NCBI RefSeq assembly: GCF_027484705.1
Contig: NZ_JAIXSL010000007.1
Span: 62,001 to 126,000 of the forward strand
DNA from: Flavobacterium sp.
GTDB taxonomy: Bacteria; Bacteroidota; Bacteroidia; Flavobacteriales; Flavobacteriaceae
Length of the DNA: 64,000 nucleotides
Direction of reading: 5' to 3'
Of this stretch, positions 17,087 through 25,162 are shown one piece after another. The notes under the pieces are model-generated. The model searched no databases, was not told the DNA's origin, and saw only the letters and a program-made list of their open reading frames with translations. A program made the translations under genes and the position numbers. Within the stretch, counting starts at the first letter, position 1. Each line of letters begins with the position of its first letter.

Positions 17087-19870
17087 CTAAAACATCCTGA
17101 ACCTGTCGCGTGACGGCTTTTCCTTGCCAGCGAATTTTTCAATTTTATAAGTCAGTGAAAACATCACATAACGTTTCAAAACGACATTTTCCTCGTCACG
17201 AATCATCGTCGGAGTAATGGTTCTCGTAGCGCTTTGGTTTTGGTTCAGCAGATCGTAGACTTTGACTTTGGCGGTAAACTTTTTATTGAAAAAACTGTAG
17301 GCCAAACTTGTATTCCATAAGTAAAAATCCTTCTTGAACCCGTCGGCGATTCTCGAATTGAACGTATACCCGAAGTCATTGCCGAACACCCAGTTTTTAG
17401 GCCAATAAGTTGTCGTTTGCAAGTTGAATCGGTGCAGCACATTGGACGAAGATTCGATGACATAATTCGAATAATCGGTTTTGCTTGAAGCCACGCTGTA
17501 ACTTGGGTTGATCGTCAGCAATTCGCCATATTCATAAGTAAAATTGACACGCGGTGTAATCTGAAAAGCGCTCGCTTCAAAGGTTTGACCGTTGGTGTAG
17601 CCTTCTGATTTGCTGTAACCCATATTGCAGCCCACACCTATTTTAAACACGTGCGCGTCTTTCTTATATGATTTGTTCCAGTTCCCGCCAAACCACGAAT
17701 CGACATTGCCTTTGATGTTTTCGTAAGTTGTAGTCCGCTTGCCGCTCGCATCAAAAGTCGTTGAAGAAACGATTTGGTTGTCATACAAATCCGCGCTGTA
17801 AAAAATCGTATAACCCGAGCGCGTCGCATAATCGTAATCGCTGAAATGGCCATAAATGCTGTGGCTTTTAATCAGATCTACATTCGGATTTCCGATAAAA
17901 GTATTGAGCGGATCAGCAAGGTTTTCTACCGGAAGCAGTTGTTCGGCCTTGGGTAAGTTGACTTCATAATTGTAATTGAGCCAGATCGATTTAGATTTTC
18001 CGAGTTTAAAGTTCCCGTAAGCCATCGCAAACGGAAAAATATAGTTCCTGTTCAGACTGACATTGTTGCCCAGATATTCCGAAAAATTATCCTGTTGCAC
18101 GATCGTGGTTCCGCCCGTAAAATTGAAATTGAGTCGCTTCTTATTGATTGAAAATCCGGCTTTGGGCGTGACCATTTTGATGTTCGAAAACAAATAATAA
18201 CTCAGCGCGGGATTGTCGTCGGAAAAACTTTGAGAAGCTGCATTAAAATCAAAAGTTTTTCTGTTTTCTGATGATTTCTCGCGGCGCCAGTAGGTTCCTA
18301 AAGTGACGTTCATCGAATCTTTCAAAGGTTCAGCGTATTCAATCTCACCGTCATAAACATCTTTGAGATTCCTGTTCTTCAGGATTTGGTTCCGCACATC
18401 ATCGGGCGTGGCGTTTTGGTAGAACCTTGATACGGATTCGTTCGAGGAATTGGCCAGTTCCTTTTCGTTTTCATGCTCGACCATAATGTTGATATACCTT
18501 CCCGCTTTTTTAAAGGCTTTGTTGTAATTGATGCTATTCGAAAAATTGGTCTTATCATTCTCATCAAAAGTGTTCGAAGTATTGTCGTTGAGCAATTGGT
18601 TGCTGCCATCAATCGAACTTTGCGAGGAATTGACGCTGTATTTGTTGTTCGCTTTTAAGAATTTCGGGCTGACGCTCAAGGTGGAAGTCGAATCAATCTT
18701 GTATTCGAAATTGAGGTTGACATTGTGCCCGTATCGGTCTTCATTGGTTCTTGAATCTGAAACTGTGGTCAAATTGCCTGTCGGCAGTAAATTGATCTGA
18801 TTCGTTCTGTTGGTATTTTTGGAATTGGAACTGGAATAAAAATAACTGCCGTTCGATTCAAAACCCTTAAACCATTCATCAGCATAATTGGCACCGAGCA
18901 TGTTCGAACGCGTGATGCCTTTGTTGCCGCCGAAACGCATCGCTCCGATGCCGTAAGTGCCATCATTGTTGTAATAATAAGAGACATTTCTGCCGCCGCC
19001 CATATTGTCGAAAACCTCATCCATCGAGAAACCCGTGGAGTTGATGTTGTTCGAAGAAGCCAGCACGCTAATCTTGCGCTTTTTCTTGAAATAATTGATC
19101 AAAGCGCTGCTTTCGTAACGGTCGTCACTGCCGTAACCTGCCATGAATTTTCCGAACAAACCTTTGTTCTTATCTTCGTCTATCGTCAGATTGATGCTGG
19201 CCTTATCGGAACTCGCGGCCTGTTTGGTGATTTCCTCTTTTTTGGTTTTGGTGTCTGAAACCTGCACTTTGTTGATGATGTCCGAAGGCAGACTTTGCAA
19301 AGCGATTTTGCCGTCTTTGTCGAAAAAAGGCTGACCGTTGACGAGCACCTGATTGACTTCCTTACCATTGACCGTGATTTTCCCATCGGGCGACACTTCT
19401 ACGCCTGGCAATTGTTTGAGTAAGGTTTCTACGTTGGAATCAGGTCTTACTTTAAAAGACGACGCATTAAATTCGAGCGTATCTTTCTTAATCCGGATGG
19501 GCGGCGCTTCACTTTTGACCGTGACTTCGCCCAACACATTGGAGTTTTCTGCGAGGCGTAAAACCCCGAAATCCTTATCTTCTGCGATGCTTTGAAGTTC
19601 CTGTTTATACGTTTGATAACCTATGTAGGAAATTTTGAGAAAAACAGGTATGGTTATTTTTTTGGTTTTAATCAAAAACGAACCGTTCTTATCTGTAATG
19701 GTATAGTCAATGACTGTAGAATCAATCACCGACGACAAGTAAACCGTAGCGGATTCTAAAGGAACCTGCGTGTTTTTTTCTAAGATTTTCCCTTTGATGG
19801 TGATGGTATTCTGGGAAAAAATCACGCTACTGAAACACAAAAACAAGAAGGAAAGGTAAGATTTCGGCAT
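17087..19870 (-). CDS. Outer-membrane beta-barrel receptor with carboxypeptidase-regulatory-like domain
   Basis: 927 residues. A signal peptide (to about residue 19) is followed by a CarboxypepD_reg-like domain (TIKGKILEKNTQVPLESATVYL). A plug-like region comes next (VETLLKQLPGVEVSPDGKITVNGKEVNQVLVNGQPFFDKDGKI). A long C-terminal barrel follows with many aromatic-rich strands. The arrangement fits the outer-membrane protein beta-barrel family (PF14905 type) rather than SusC, and no SusD partner is adjacent. Likely a TonB-dependent transporter or a related barrel; ligand unknown. It is a single gene, 65 nt upstream of the esterase in the same direction. Confidence 0.88.
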   Translation of the reverse strand: MPKSYLSFLFLCFSSVIFSQNTITIKGKILEKNTQVPLESATVYLSSVIDSTVIDYTITDKNGSFLIKTKKITIPVFLKISYIGYQTYKQELQSIAEDKDFGVLRLAENSNVLGEVTVKSEAPPIRIKKDTLEFNASSFKVRPDSNVETLLKQLPGVEVSPDGKITVNGKEVNQVLVNGQPFFDKDGKIALQSLPSDIINKVQVSDTKTKKEEITKQAASSDKASINLTIDEDKNKGLFGKFMAGYGSDDRYESSALINYFKKKRKISVLASSNNINSTGFSMDEVFDNMGGGRNVSYYYNNDGTYGIGAMRFGGNKGITRSNMLGANYADEWFKGFESNGSYFYSSSNSKNTNRTNQINLLPTGNLTTVSDSRTNEDRYGHNVNLNFEYKIDSTSTLSVSPKFLKANNKYSVNSSQSSIDGSNQLLNDNTSNTFDENDKTNFSNSINYNKAFKKAGRYINIMVEHENEKELANSSNESVSRFYQNATPDDVRNQILKNRNLKDVYDGEIEYAEPLKDSMNVTLGTYWRREKSSENRKTFDFNAASQSFSDDNPALSYYLFSNIKMVTPKAGFSINKKRLNFNFTGGTTIVQQDNFSEYLGNNVSLNRNYIFPFAMAYGNFKLGKSKSIWLNYNYEVNLPKAEQLLPVENLADPLNTFIGNPNVDLIKSHSIYGHFSDYDYATRSGYTIFYSADLYDNQIVSSTTFDASGKRTTTYENIKGNVDSWFGGNWNKSYKKDAHVFKIGVGCNMGYSKSEGYTNGQTFEASAFQITPRVNFTYEYGELLTINPSYSVASSKTDYSNYVIESSSNVLHRFNLQTTTYWPKNWVFGNDFGYTFNSRIADGFKKDFYLWNTSLAYSFFNKKFTAKVKVYDLLNQNQSATRTITPTMIRDEENVVLKRYVMFSLTYKIEKFAGKEKPSRDRFRMF

Positions 19871-19958
19871 AAAAAAATTTCGTTGCTATTTTTTAATAAC
19901 AACGAAATAAGGCAATTCGTATGAGAGAAAAAAATTCTTACAAAAATTTAAGACTTTT

Positions 19959-21269
19959 TTATTTCTCGCGGATGTAAATATCAATCGGAACTCCGGAAAA
20001 ATCCCAGTTCTCGCGGATTTTATTTTCGAGGAAACGCTTGTAAGCTTCTTTCACATATTGCGGCAAGTTCGCGAAAAACACAAACTGAGGCGTCGGTGTC
20101 GGCAACTGCATGCAATATTTGATTTTGACGTATTTCCCTTTCAAAGCCGGCGGCGGATAGCCTTCAATCACTTTGAGCATGTAGTCGTTGAATTTAGACG
20201 TCGGGATTCTTTGCGAACGGTTTTCAAAGACTTTTACCGTCGTTTCCAAAGCTTTGAGCAAACGCTGTTTCGTTAAGGCAGAAACGAAAAGAATCGGCAC
20301 ATCGGTAAACGGCATCAATTCTTTGCGGATTTTTTCTTCATAATCGCGGGTTGACATCGTGTCTTTCTCAACCAAATCCCATTTGTTGACGAGAATAACA
20401 ACGCCTTTACGGTTTTTCTCAGCGAGCCAGAAAATACTCTGGTCCTGCCCTTCAAAGCCGCGCGTGGCGTCGATGATTAAAATGCAAATATCGGCGTGTT
20501 CAATAGCGCGCACGGAACGCATCACCGAATAAAATTCCAAATCTTCTTTGACTTTCGCTTTACGACGGATTCCCGCAGTATCGACAAGATTGAATTCAAA
20601 ACCAAAACGGTCGAACTTCGTATCAATCGCATCGCGCGTGGTTCCGGCGATATCGGTTACCATAAAACGTTCTTTGCCAATCAGCGCGTTGATGAAACTG
20701 GATTTCCCAGCATTCGGACGACCGACTACCGCAAAACGTGGCAACACCACTTCTTCCTGAACAGGTTCTGGTTTTACCGGGAACGAATCAATCAAAGCGT
20801 CAAGCAAATCGCCTGTACCGCTTCCGGAAATACTTGCGAAAGTAAAGTAATCGCCAAGCCCTAAATTATAGAATTCGATTGCGTCTTTCTCGCGCATTGC
20901 ATTATCCACTTTGTTCACGGCGAGCAAAACCGGTTTAGTCACTTTTCTGAGCAACTTCGCCACGGTTTCGTCCATCGGCGTGATGCCTTCCTCGACATCG
21001 ACCACGAAGATGATTACGTCAGCTTCGTCAATAGCAAGTTCTACCTGTTTGCGGATTTCGCCTTCAAAAACATCATCCGAACCTTTGATGTACCCGCCGG
21101 TATCGATGACCGAAAACTCTTTTCCGTTCCATTCGCTTTTGCCGTAATTCCGGTCGCGCGTTACGCCCGATACCGAATCGACAATGGCTTCTCTTCTCTG
21201 AATCAACCGGTTGAAAAGGGTTGATTTTCCTACGTTGGGTCTTCCGACTATGGCTACAATGTTGTTCAT
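19959..21269 (-). CDS. der: Ribosome biogenesis GTPase Der (EngA)
   Basis: 436 residues from the Met at 21269. A longer frame up to 21401 adds 44 residues unlike the family and overlaps repeat copy 2, so it is rejected. It has two tandem GTPase domains, GRPNVGKST near residue 8 and GRPNAGKSS near residue 182, each with DTAG/DTGG and NKVD/NKWD motifs. A C-terminal KH-like domain follows ([16 protein letters not shown]). Der acts in 50S subunit assembly. It is a single leftward gene. Confidence 0.97.
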   Translation of the reverse strand: MNNIVAIVGRPNVGKSTLFNRLIQRREAIVDSVSGVTRDRNYGKSEWNGKEFSVIDTGGYIKGSDDVFEGEIRKQVELAIDEADVIIFVVDVEEGITPMDETVAKLLRKVTKPVLLAVNKVDNAMREKDAIEFYNLGLGDYFTFASISGSGTGDLLDALIDSFPVKPEPVQEEVVLPRFAVVGRPNAGKSSFINALIGKERFMVTDIAGTTRDAIDTKFDRFGFEFNLVDTAGIRRKAKVKEDLEFYSVMRSVRAIEHADICILIIDATRGFEGQDQSIFWLAEKNRKGVVILVNKWDLVEKDTMSTRDYEEKIRKELMPFTDVPILFVSALTKQRLLKALETTVKVFENRSQRIPTSKFNDYMLKVIEGYPPPALKGKYVKIKYCMQLPTPTPQFVFFANLPQYVKEAYKRFLENKIRENWDFSGVPIDIYIREK

Positions 21270-21356
21270 GTGATTTTTGCAATTTGGCGCAAAGGTACGG
21301 AAAAAAGTGCCTGAGTTGCAAGTGCCTGAATGCCTGAGTTTTTTTATTTTTTGGAA

Positions 21357-21427
21357 GCAGATCCGGCTATCCGCTAAATCTTTTCTGCCCAACGCGGGCA
21401 AAAAAGGATATCGCTCTTATCCGGGCT
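21357..21427 (-). repeat. Dispersed hairpin repeat, copy 2
   Basis: In minus orientation it reads GCCCGGATAAGAGCGATATC, then a TTTTTTGCCC/GGGCAGAAAA stem, then GCGGATAGCCGGATCTGC. It matches copy 1 in flanks and stem position although the stem bases have covaried. It lies upstream of der. Confidence 0.75.
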
Positions 21428-21616
21428 AAGACTGTGGTAAACGGAACGTTTCCTCTGAAATTCAACAAACCAGTCGTTGGGCAAAGATAAAGGTTCAATG
21501 GGCTGACCTTGCAACACTTATTCTTGTAATGTCATTTCGATAAAGGTTTTTTCTTATATTCGTAATGGTTCTGATAGAACAAACCGACCACAACCCATCA
21601 CTAATCGCGAAACATT

Positions 21617-22108
21617 ATGGATACTTCCCAAGCCCTAAGACTTCGTTTGCGTTTTTATAAAGATCTGGAAGAGCCTATCGATGAAGTGCGTCAAAAATTT
21701 GAAGACCAAGCGCAAACATCTTCTAAGGATTATAAAATTAAAATTTGTGAGAACCACATCTGGTTTTATGTCATCGGCGCGAAGAAGCAGTATTGGTCGC
21801 CGCATTTGCACATCGAATTGGAACCAAAAGAAAACCATACGCACATCCGCGGTTTGTTTGGCCCCGACCAGACACTTTGGACTTTATTTATGTTTCTGCA
21901 TTTTGTGGTCGCGGGAATCTTCACCATTTTTGGGATGATCCTGTACTCTAACATCCGATTGAAACAGCCTTATGTTTTTGATTTGGTCGTGATGGTGCTG
22001 ATGACGATCGTTTGGTTTTTGCTTTATTTCATCGCGCGCCAGATACGATTCAACGGCAATGGGCAAATGGATGAACTTGAAGCGTTGTTTTTGAAGATTT
22101 TGAAATAG
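21617..22108 (+). CDS. Membrane protein of unknown function, two transmembrane helices
   Basis: 163 residues. The N-terminal ~85 residues are soluble (SQALRLRLRFYKDLEEPIDEVRQ, QYWSPHLHIELEPKENHTHIRG). Two transmembrane helices follow at about 93-116 and 121-142, then a short tail. The soluble part has strand-rich pattern and conserved-looking WSPHLHIEL. I do not recognise a named family. It stands alone between repeat copies 2 and 3. Confidence 0.7.
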   Translation: MDTSQALRLRLRFYKDLEEPIDEVRQKFEDQAQTSSKDYKIKICENHIWFYVIGAKKQYWSPHLHIELEPKENHTHIRGLFGPDQTLWTLFMFLHFVVAGIFTIFGMILYSNIRLKQPYVFDLVVMVLMTIVWFLLYFIARQIRFNGNGQMDELEALFLKILK

Positions 22109-22139
22109 TACGATGGGTTCTTATGAGTACAAACTGCGT

Positions 22140-22216
22140 GAGGGACAGCAGCATTTGTCTGAGCTCTTTTTGCGCCGGCGTTCGGCGCAAAAAAGCGAGT
22201 GCGGATAGCCCGACCC
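22140..22216 (+). repeat. Dispersed hairpin repeat, copy 3
   Basis: A perfect stem CTTTTTGCGCCG / CGGCGCAAAAAAG around GCGTT, followed by TGCGGATAGCCCGACCC. It lies between the two-helix membrane protein and the stop of era. Confidence 0.8.
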
Positions 22217-22283
22217 TTGTGGGCACGCCAAAAAAAAGACACGGCTGCGCCTTAAGATATTAGACCGCTACGCTTTTAGACAA

Positions 22284-23165
22284 TTAATTATTATATCCGA
22301 AACGTCTTAACTGATTGACGTTGCTTCTCCAGTTTTTATTGACTTTCACGTACATCTCGATGTGGATTTGCTTGCCGAAGAATTTCTCTAAATCGGCGCG
22401 TGCTTCTACTCCAACGCGTTTTAAAGCCTCGCCTTTGTGGCCGATAATGATGCCTTTCTGCGTATCGCGCTCAACCATGATCAGCGAACGGATGCGGATG
22501 ATGTTGTCGTCTTCGAAGAATTCTTCGGTCTCGATTTCGACGGCGTATGGGATTTCTTTGTTGTAGTGGAGCAATATTTTCTCGCGGATGGTTTCATTGA
22601 CGAAAAAACGCTCAGGCTTGTCGGTCAGCTGGTCTTTCGGATAATATGCGGGAGAAACCGGCAATAGTGAAATGATGCGCGCAAACACTTCGGGAACGTT
22701 GAAGTTTTTCAAAGCGGAAATCGGGAAAATCTCGGCGTTTGGCACTTTCTCAGCCCAGAACGCGACTTGCTCCTCAAGTTGTTCCTGGTTGGAGTTGTCG
22801 ATTTTATTCAACAACAGTAAAACGGGAATTTTCGAGTGGATGATTTTGTTGAAGAACGCTTCATCTTTGAGTTCTTTTTCGCCAATCTCGACCATGTAAA
22901 TCAAAATATCAGCGTCTTCGAAAGCGGATTTGACGAAGTTCATCATCGATTCCTGCATTTCATAAGCGGGTTTGATGATGCCGGGCGTATCGGAAAGGAT
23001 CAGCTGAAAATCTTCGCCATTGACGATGCCCAGAATACGGTGGCGCGTGGTTTGCGCTTTTGAGGTGATGATTGACAAGCGCTCACCTACAAACGCATTC
23101 ATTAATGTTGATTTGCCTACGTTGGGATTTCCGATAATGTTAACGAAGCCTGCTTTGTGTTCCAT
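22284..23165 (-). CDS. era: GTPase Era
   Basis: 293 residues, standard Era length. The GTPase domain has GNPNVGKST (residues 12-20), SDTPG and NKID. The C-terminal type II KH domain ends with IIGHKGEALKRVGVEARADLEKFFG and KVNKNWRSNVNQLRRFGY. Era binds the 3' end of 16S rRNA in 30S assembly. Its upstream neighbour on the same strand is now the integrated element. In the ancestral chromosome it was probably tRNA-fMet (see the attachment site entries). Confidence 0.97.
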   Translation of the reverse strand: MEHKAGFVNIIGNPNVGKSTLMNAFVGERLSIITSKAQTTRHRILGIVNGEDFQLILSDTPGIIKPAYEMQESMMNFVKSAFEDADILIYMVEIGEKELKDEAFFNKIIHSKIPVLLLLNKIDNSNQEQLEEQVAFWAEKVPNAEIFPISALKNFNVPEVFARIISLLPVSPAYYPKDQLTDKPERFFVNETIREKILLHYNKEIPYAVEIETEEFFEDDNIIRIRSLIMVERDTQKGIIIGHKGEALKRVGVEARADLEKFFGKQIHIEMYVKVNKNWRSNVNQLRRFGYNN

Positions 23166-23183
23166 AAGAGTGATTTTGTAAAA

Positions 23184-23213
23184 CTAAAAAAGCCACTCAA
23201 TAATGAGTGGCTT
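23184..23213 (-). terminator. Terminator upstream of era, probably the original tRNA-fMet terminator
   Basis: A perfect 11-bp stem (AAAGCCACTCA / TGAGTGGCTTT, loop of 3-4) is followed on the minus strand by a T-run. No gene on the minus strand now reads into it directly. It lies 6 nt outside the left attachment core, which places it right behind the tRNA in the reconstructed empty site. Confidence 0.7.
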
Positions 23214-23219
23214 TGAGTC

Positions 23220-23226
23220 TAGTAGC
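23220..23226 (+). repeat. Left attachment core (attL)
   Basis: TAGTAGC, identical to the core at 33182-33188 that forms the 3' end of tRNA-fMet. Flanking bases differ on both sides, so the shared core is exactly 7 bp. It lies in the left half of a near-perfect dyad (TCTAGTAGCA-TG-TGCTACTAGA, 23218-23239). Confidence 0.8.
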
Positions 23227-23461
23227 ATGTGCTACTAGAATATCTAACCATCTCCTAGTTCGTGACCTTCTTGAGATTTCAAATTTTTATTACTACATAA
23301 AAAATCGAAATCAGCTGTTTCTGACTGCAAATGTAGTAAAATAAAGCCCTAAACTATTTACATATTTTCTAATTCGAATATAATTGTAAATATATTTTAA
23401 GTCCGAAGGAACTTTCTTCAAACTTCCGACTATTTATATTAAAATAACAAATTCAACGCTC

Positions 23462-23478
23462 GGCATTAAGACAATGCC
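23462..23478. promoter_or_regulatory. Hairpin upstream of the Rep-like gene
   Basis: GGCATT-AAGAC-AATGCC, a 6-bp stem and 5-nt loop about 33 nt before the ATG. It may be an operator for the protein's own HTH, or a replication/nicking hairpin. A second imperfect inverted repeat (GTCCGAAG ... CTTCCGAC) lies at 23401-23430. Confidence 0.4.
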
Positions 23479-23511
23479 CTAATGGATTTGATGCGTTAAA
23501 CAAGAACTAAA

Positions 23512-24018
23512 ATGCAACAAAATGAATACTTAACAGTTAAAGAAATTAGCCTAAAATATGATATGAGTGCTAGAAACGTTAGAAGAATAATAAGTAATCT
23601 AACAGAAAATTGTAGTGAAGCTACACTATACAAGAACAAGAACCACGAATGGCAAGTCCATCATTTGTTACTCCCAAAGTTCAAACCTCAACGAACTCGT
23701 AAGAATAAATACTACGCACTAAGTATTGACCCGTGTGCAAATTACACCAAATCCGATATTAATGTGGTTATGAAGTTTGTCTATGAACAAATGGATAATA
23801 ATATGTTAGAGCTAAATTACTCCGTCGAACAAAAAAAGAGTAACAACCAAAACCATTTACATTGTTACGTAAAGTGTTCAGATAAGAAAAAACTAATCGA
23901 ATTACTTAAACTTGGGTTTAGTCGGATAAGTTATCACGAAAGCAAAATTTTTGACCTTGACGGATGGAAGCAATACATTTCTAAGGAAGGAAACCAAATA
24001 ACAACACTAAAAAATTAA
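23512..24018 (+). CDS. Small Rep-like HUH endonuclease with N-terminal HTH
   Basis: 168 residues. Residues 6-30 form a helix-turn-helix (LTVKEISLKYDMSARNVRRI). Residues about 66-160 carry, in order, the three motifs of HUH replication initiators. These are a strand YYALSIDP (motif I position), HLH at 115-117 inside QNHLHCYVKC (the HUH metal site), and YISK at 155-158 inside GWKQYISKEG. The last fits YxxK with the nucleophile Tyr155 and resembles the YCSKEG-type motif III of CRESS-DNA Rep proteins. No helicase domain follows. The fold assignment is from motifs only. It is the first gene inside the left end and has two hairpins in its leader. Confidence 0.65.
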   Translation: MQQNEYLTVKEISLKYDMSARNVRRIISNLTENCSEATLYKNKNHEWQVHHLLLPKFKPQRTRKNKYYALSIDPCANYTKSDINVVMKFVYEQMDNNMLELNYSVEQKKSNNQNHLHCYVKCSDKKKLIELLKLGFSRISYHESKIFDLDGWKQYISKEGNQITTLKN

Positions 24019-24021
24019 ACT

Positions 24022-24231
24022 ATGGAAAAATTAACAAACCTAGATTACAATCCCTATCTAAGACAATTACTTATAAATTATGTAGTAAGAATGTATGAAG
24101 AAGATGCAATCGAAGATGACTATCATTTATGGCAAGAATACTTGATGTTGATAAGAGAAAACAGATTAAATGAACTCTTCGAAAATGAGTGTTTGACAAA
24201 CAAATTGAATGATGAACAATATAGAGGATAA
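24022..24231 (+). CDS. Small acidic protein, function unknown
   Basis: 69 residues. It starts 3 nt after the Rep-like gene and is probably cotranscribed with it. The sequence is helical and acidic (NYVVRMYEEDAIEDDYHLWQ). No signal peptide and no recognised family. It overlaps the next small gene by 20 nt. Confidence 0.5.
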   Translation: MEKLTNLDYNPYLRQLLINYVVRMYEEDAIEDDYHLWQEYLMLIRENRLNELFENECLTNKLNDEQYRG

Positions 24232-24367
24232 AATTAAAATAAAACAGACGCAAGTAACTGTAGAACATGACCTCTTGCGTAAACAAGAATTGCAAAAACA
24301 ACTTTATAGGTTACAATTGCAAAAAGAAATTGAAGATATTAGAAAGCGCATCGAGCAACTTGGGTAG
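24212..24367 (+). CDS. Small coiled-coil protein (51 aa)
   Basis: An ATG at 24212 inside the 3' end of the previous gene opens a 51-codon frame that ends with TAG at 24365-24367. The product is highly charged and helical (RKQELQKQLYRLQLQKEI then IRKRIEQLG) with clear heptads. After the TAG the same frame stays open for 47 more codons to a TGA at 24509-24511 and still looks protein-like (EFRLIHDAKYGLWLYKRYE). The gene may therefore be an interrupted longer one. Confidence 0.45.
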   Translation: MNNIEDKIKIKQTQVTVEHDLLRKQELQKQLYRLQLQKEIEDIRKRIEQLG

Positions 24368-24580
24368 TCCCCTATTGAATGTAAAAGTAAAAGTTCATCG
24401 TTACCACCGTCAGAATTTCGATTAATTCATGATGCAAAATATGGGCTATGGTTATATAAACGGTATGAAAATATTTTTTTTAATTTTTTTTCAGCAAAAA
24501 TAAGGCAATGATATACTAGTGTAACCATAAATAGTTTCCTCTTGTTTTTTATTATATTTGAGTATCAAAATCAGAATATT

Positions 24581-24982
24581 ATGAGTGAAGATACCTTAAT
24601 CAATATGATTGTAAACAGCTTCAATTCAGAATTTAGAACTGTCGATGTTCACGCTTATGCGAGAAAAAATGGAATAATCCCTATTGATATATTTACAGCT
24701 TTAAATGAGGCGAAACACTTGGGTTTAATAGAATTGCAAGACAATGATTTTAATACAGTTAAATTAACTGAATTCGGTGAACGAGTTAAAGATGTAGGCG
24801 GTTGGCTTGAATATAGATTTCTTGACGAGAAAGAGCAAAAGAAAATTAAGAAACCCAAAAAGCCTAAAAAAGTAAAAGAGGTCAAAATAATTGAGTCTAA
24901 GACAAAAACTTATATAGTTGAAATAGTAGTAGCAGTTATAGCTGGGGTTATCTTAATATATCTTACAAAATATTTAGGTTAA
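24581..24982 (+). CDS. Winged-helix-like protein with C-terminal membrane anchor
   Basis: 133 residues from the ATG at 24581; a TTG-started longer frame overlaps the promoter-like TATATTTG at 24553. Residues about 5-75 look like a winged helix (INMIVNSFNSEFRTVDVHAY, ALNEAKHLGLIELQDNDFN, VKLTEFGERVKDVGGW). A Lys-rich linker (KKIKKPKKPKKVKEVKI) follows. A single C-terminal transmembrane helix (IVEIVVAVIAGVILIYLTKYLG) ends the protein. This is a tail-anchored layout. Family and role unknown; it sits between the Rep module and the small recombinase. Confidence 0.6.
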   Translation: MSEDTLINMIVNSFNSEFRTVDVHAYARKNGIIPIDIFTALNEAKHLGLIELQDNDFNTVKLTEFGERVKDVGGWLEYRFLDEKEQKKIKKPKKPKKVKEVKIIESKTKTYIVEIVVAVIAGVILIYLTKYLG

Positions 24983-25134
24983 TGGGTTACACATGTATAT
25001 AATTGCCAAAAATAACGTTCCTTTTTGCACCTACTTTAGCAACGTAGTATTCTATTACTTTTTCTGAAAATATGGTTTTATGACACCAAAAAAGCGAGTT
25101 CCATCGATGGCGTTCGTGAAGTCTTTAATAAATT

Positions 25135-25162
25135 AAGGTTGTGAATTTCACAACCTTTTTTA
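25135..25162 (+). terminator. Terminator between converging genes
   Basis: AAGGTTGTGAA / TTCACAACCTT with a T-run on the plus strand. It fits the rightward tail-anchored gene, and the minus-strand recombinase stop codon lies in its T-run. Confidence 0.65.

Larger units (their letters stand above)
23166..23511. other. Intergenic region holding the left element end
   Basis: A 346-nt gap. It holds the minus-strand terminator (23184-23213), the left attachment core (23220-23226) inside a 22-bp dyad (23218-23239), and an open frame continuing from the core to a TAA at 23342-23344. It also holds two hairpins in the leader of the Rep-like gene, at 23401-23430 and 23462-23478. No complete gene was seen. 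Confidence 0.6.

Noticed and set aside
21270..21401. 44-residue N-terminal extension of Der
   Set aside because: It overlaps the dispersed repeat and its composition does not match the Der family; the Met at 21269 gives the canonical N-terminus.
25040..25144. 34-codon open stretch ending ...YDTKKASSIDGVREVFNKL before the terminator
   Set aside because: It looks protein-like and may be the remnant of a gene, but has no start codon, is preceded by an in-frame TAG, and I cannot name a family.
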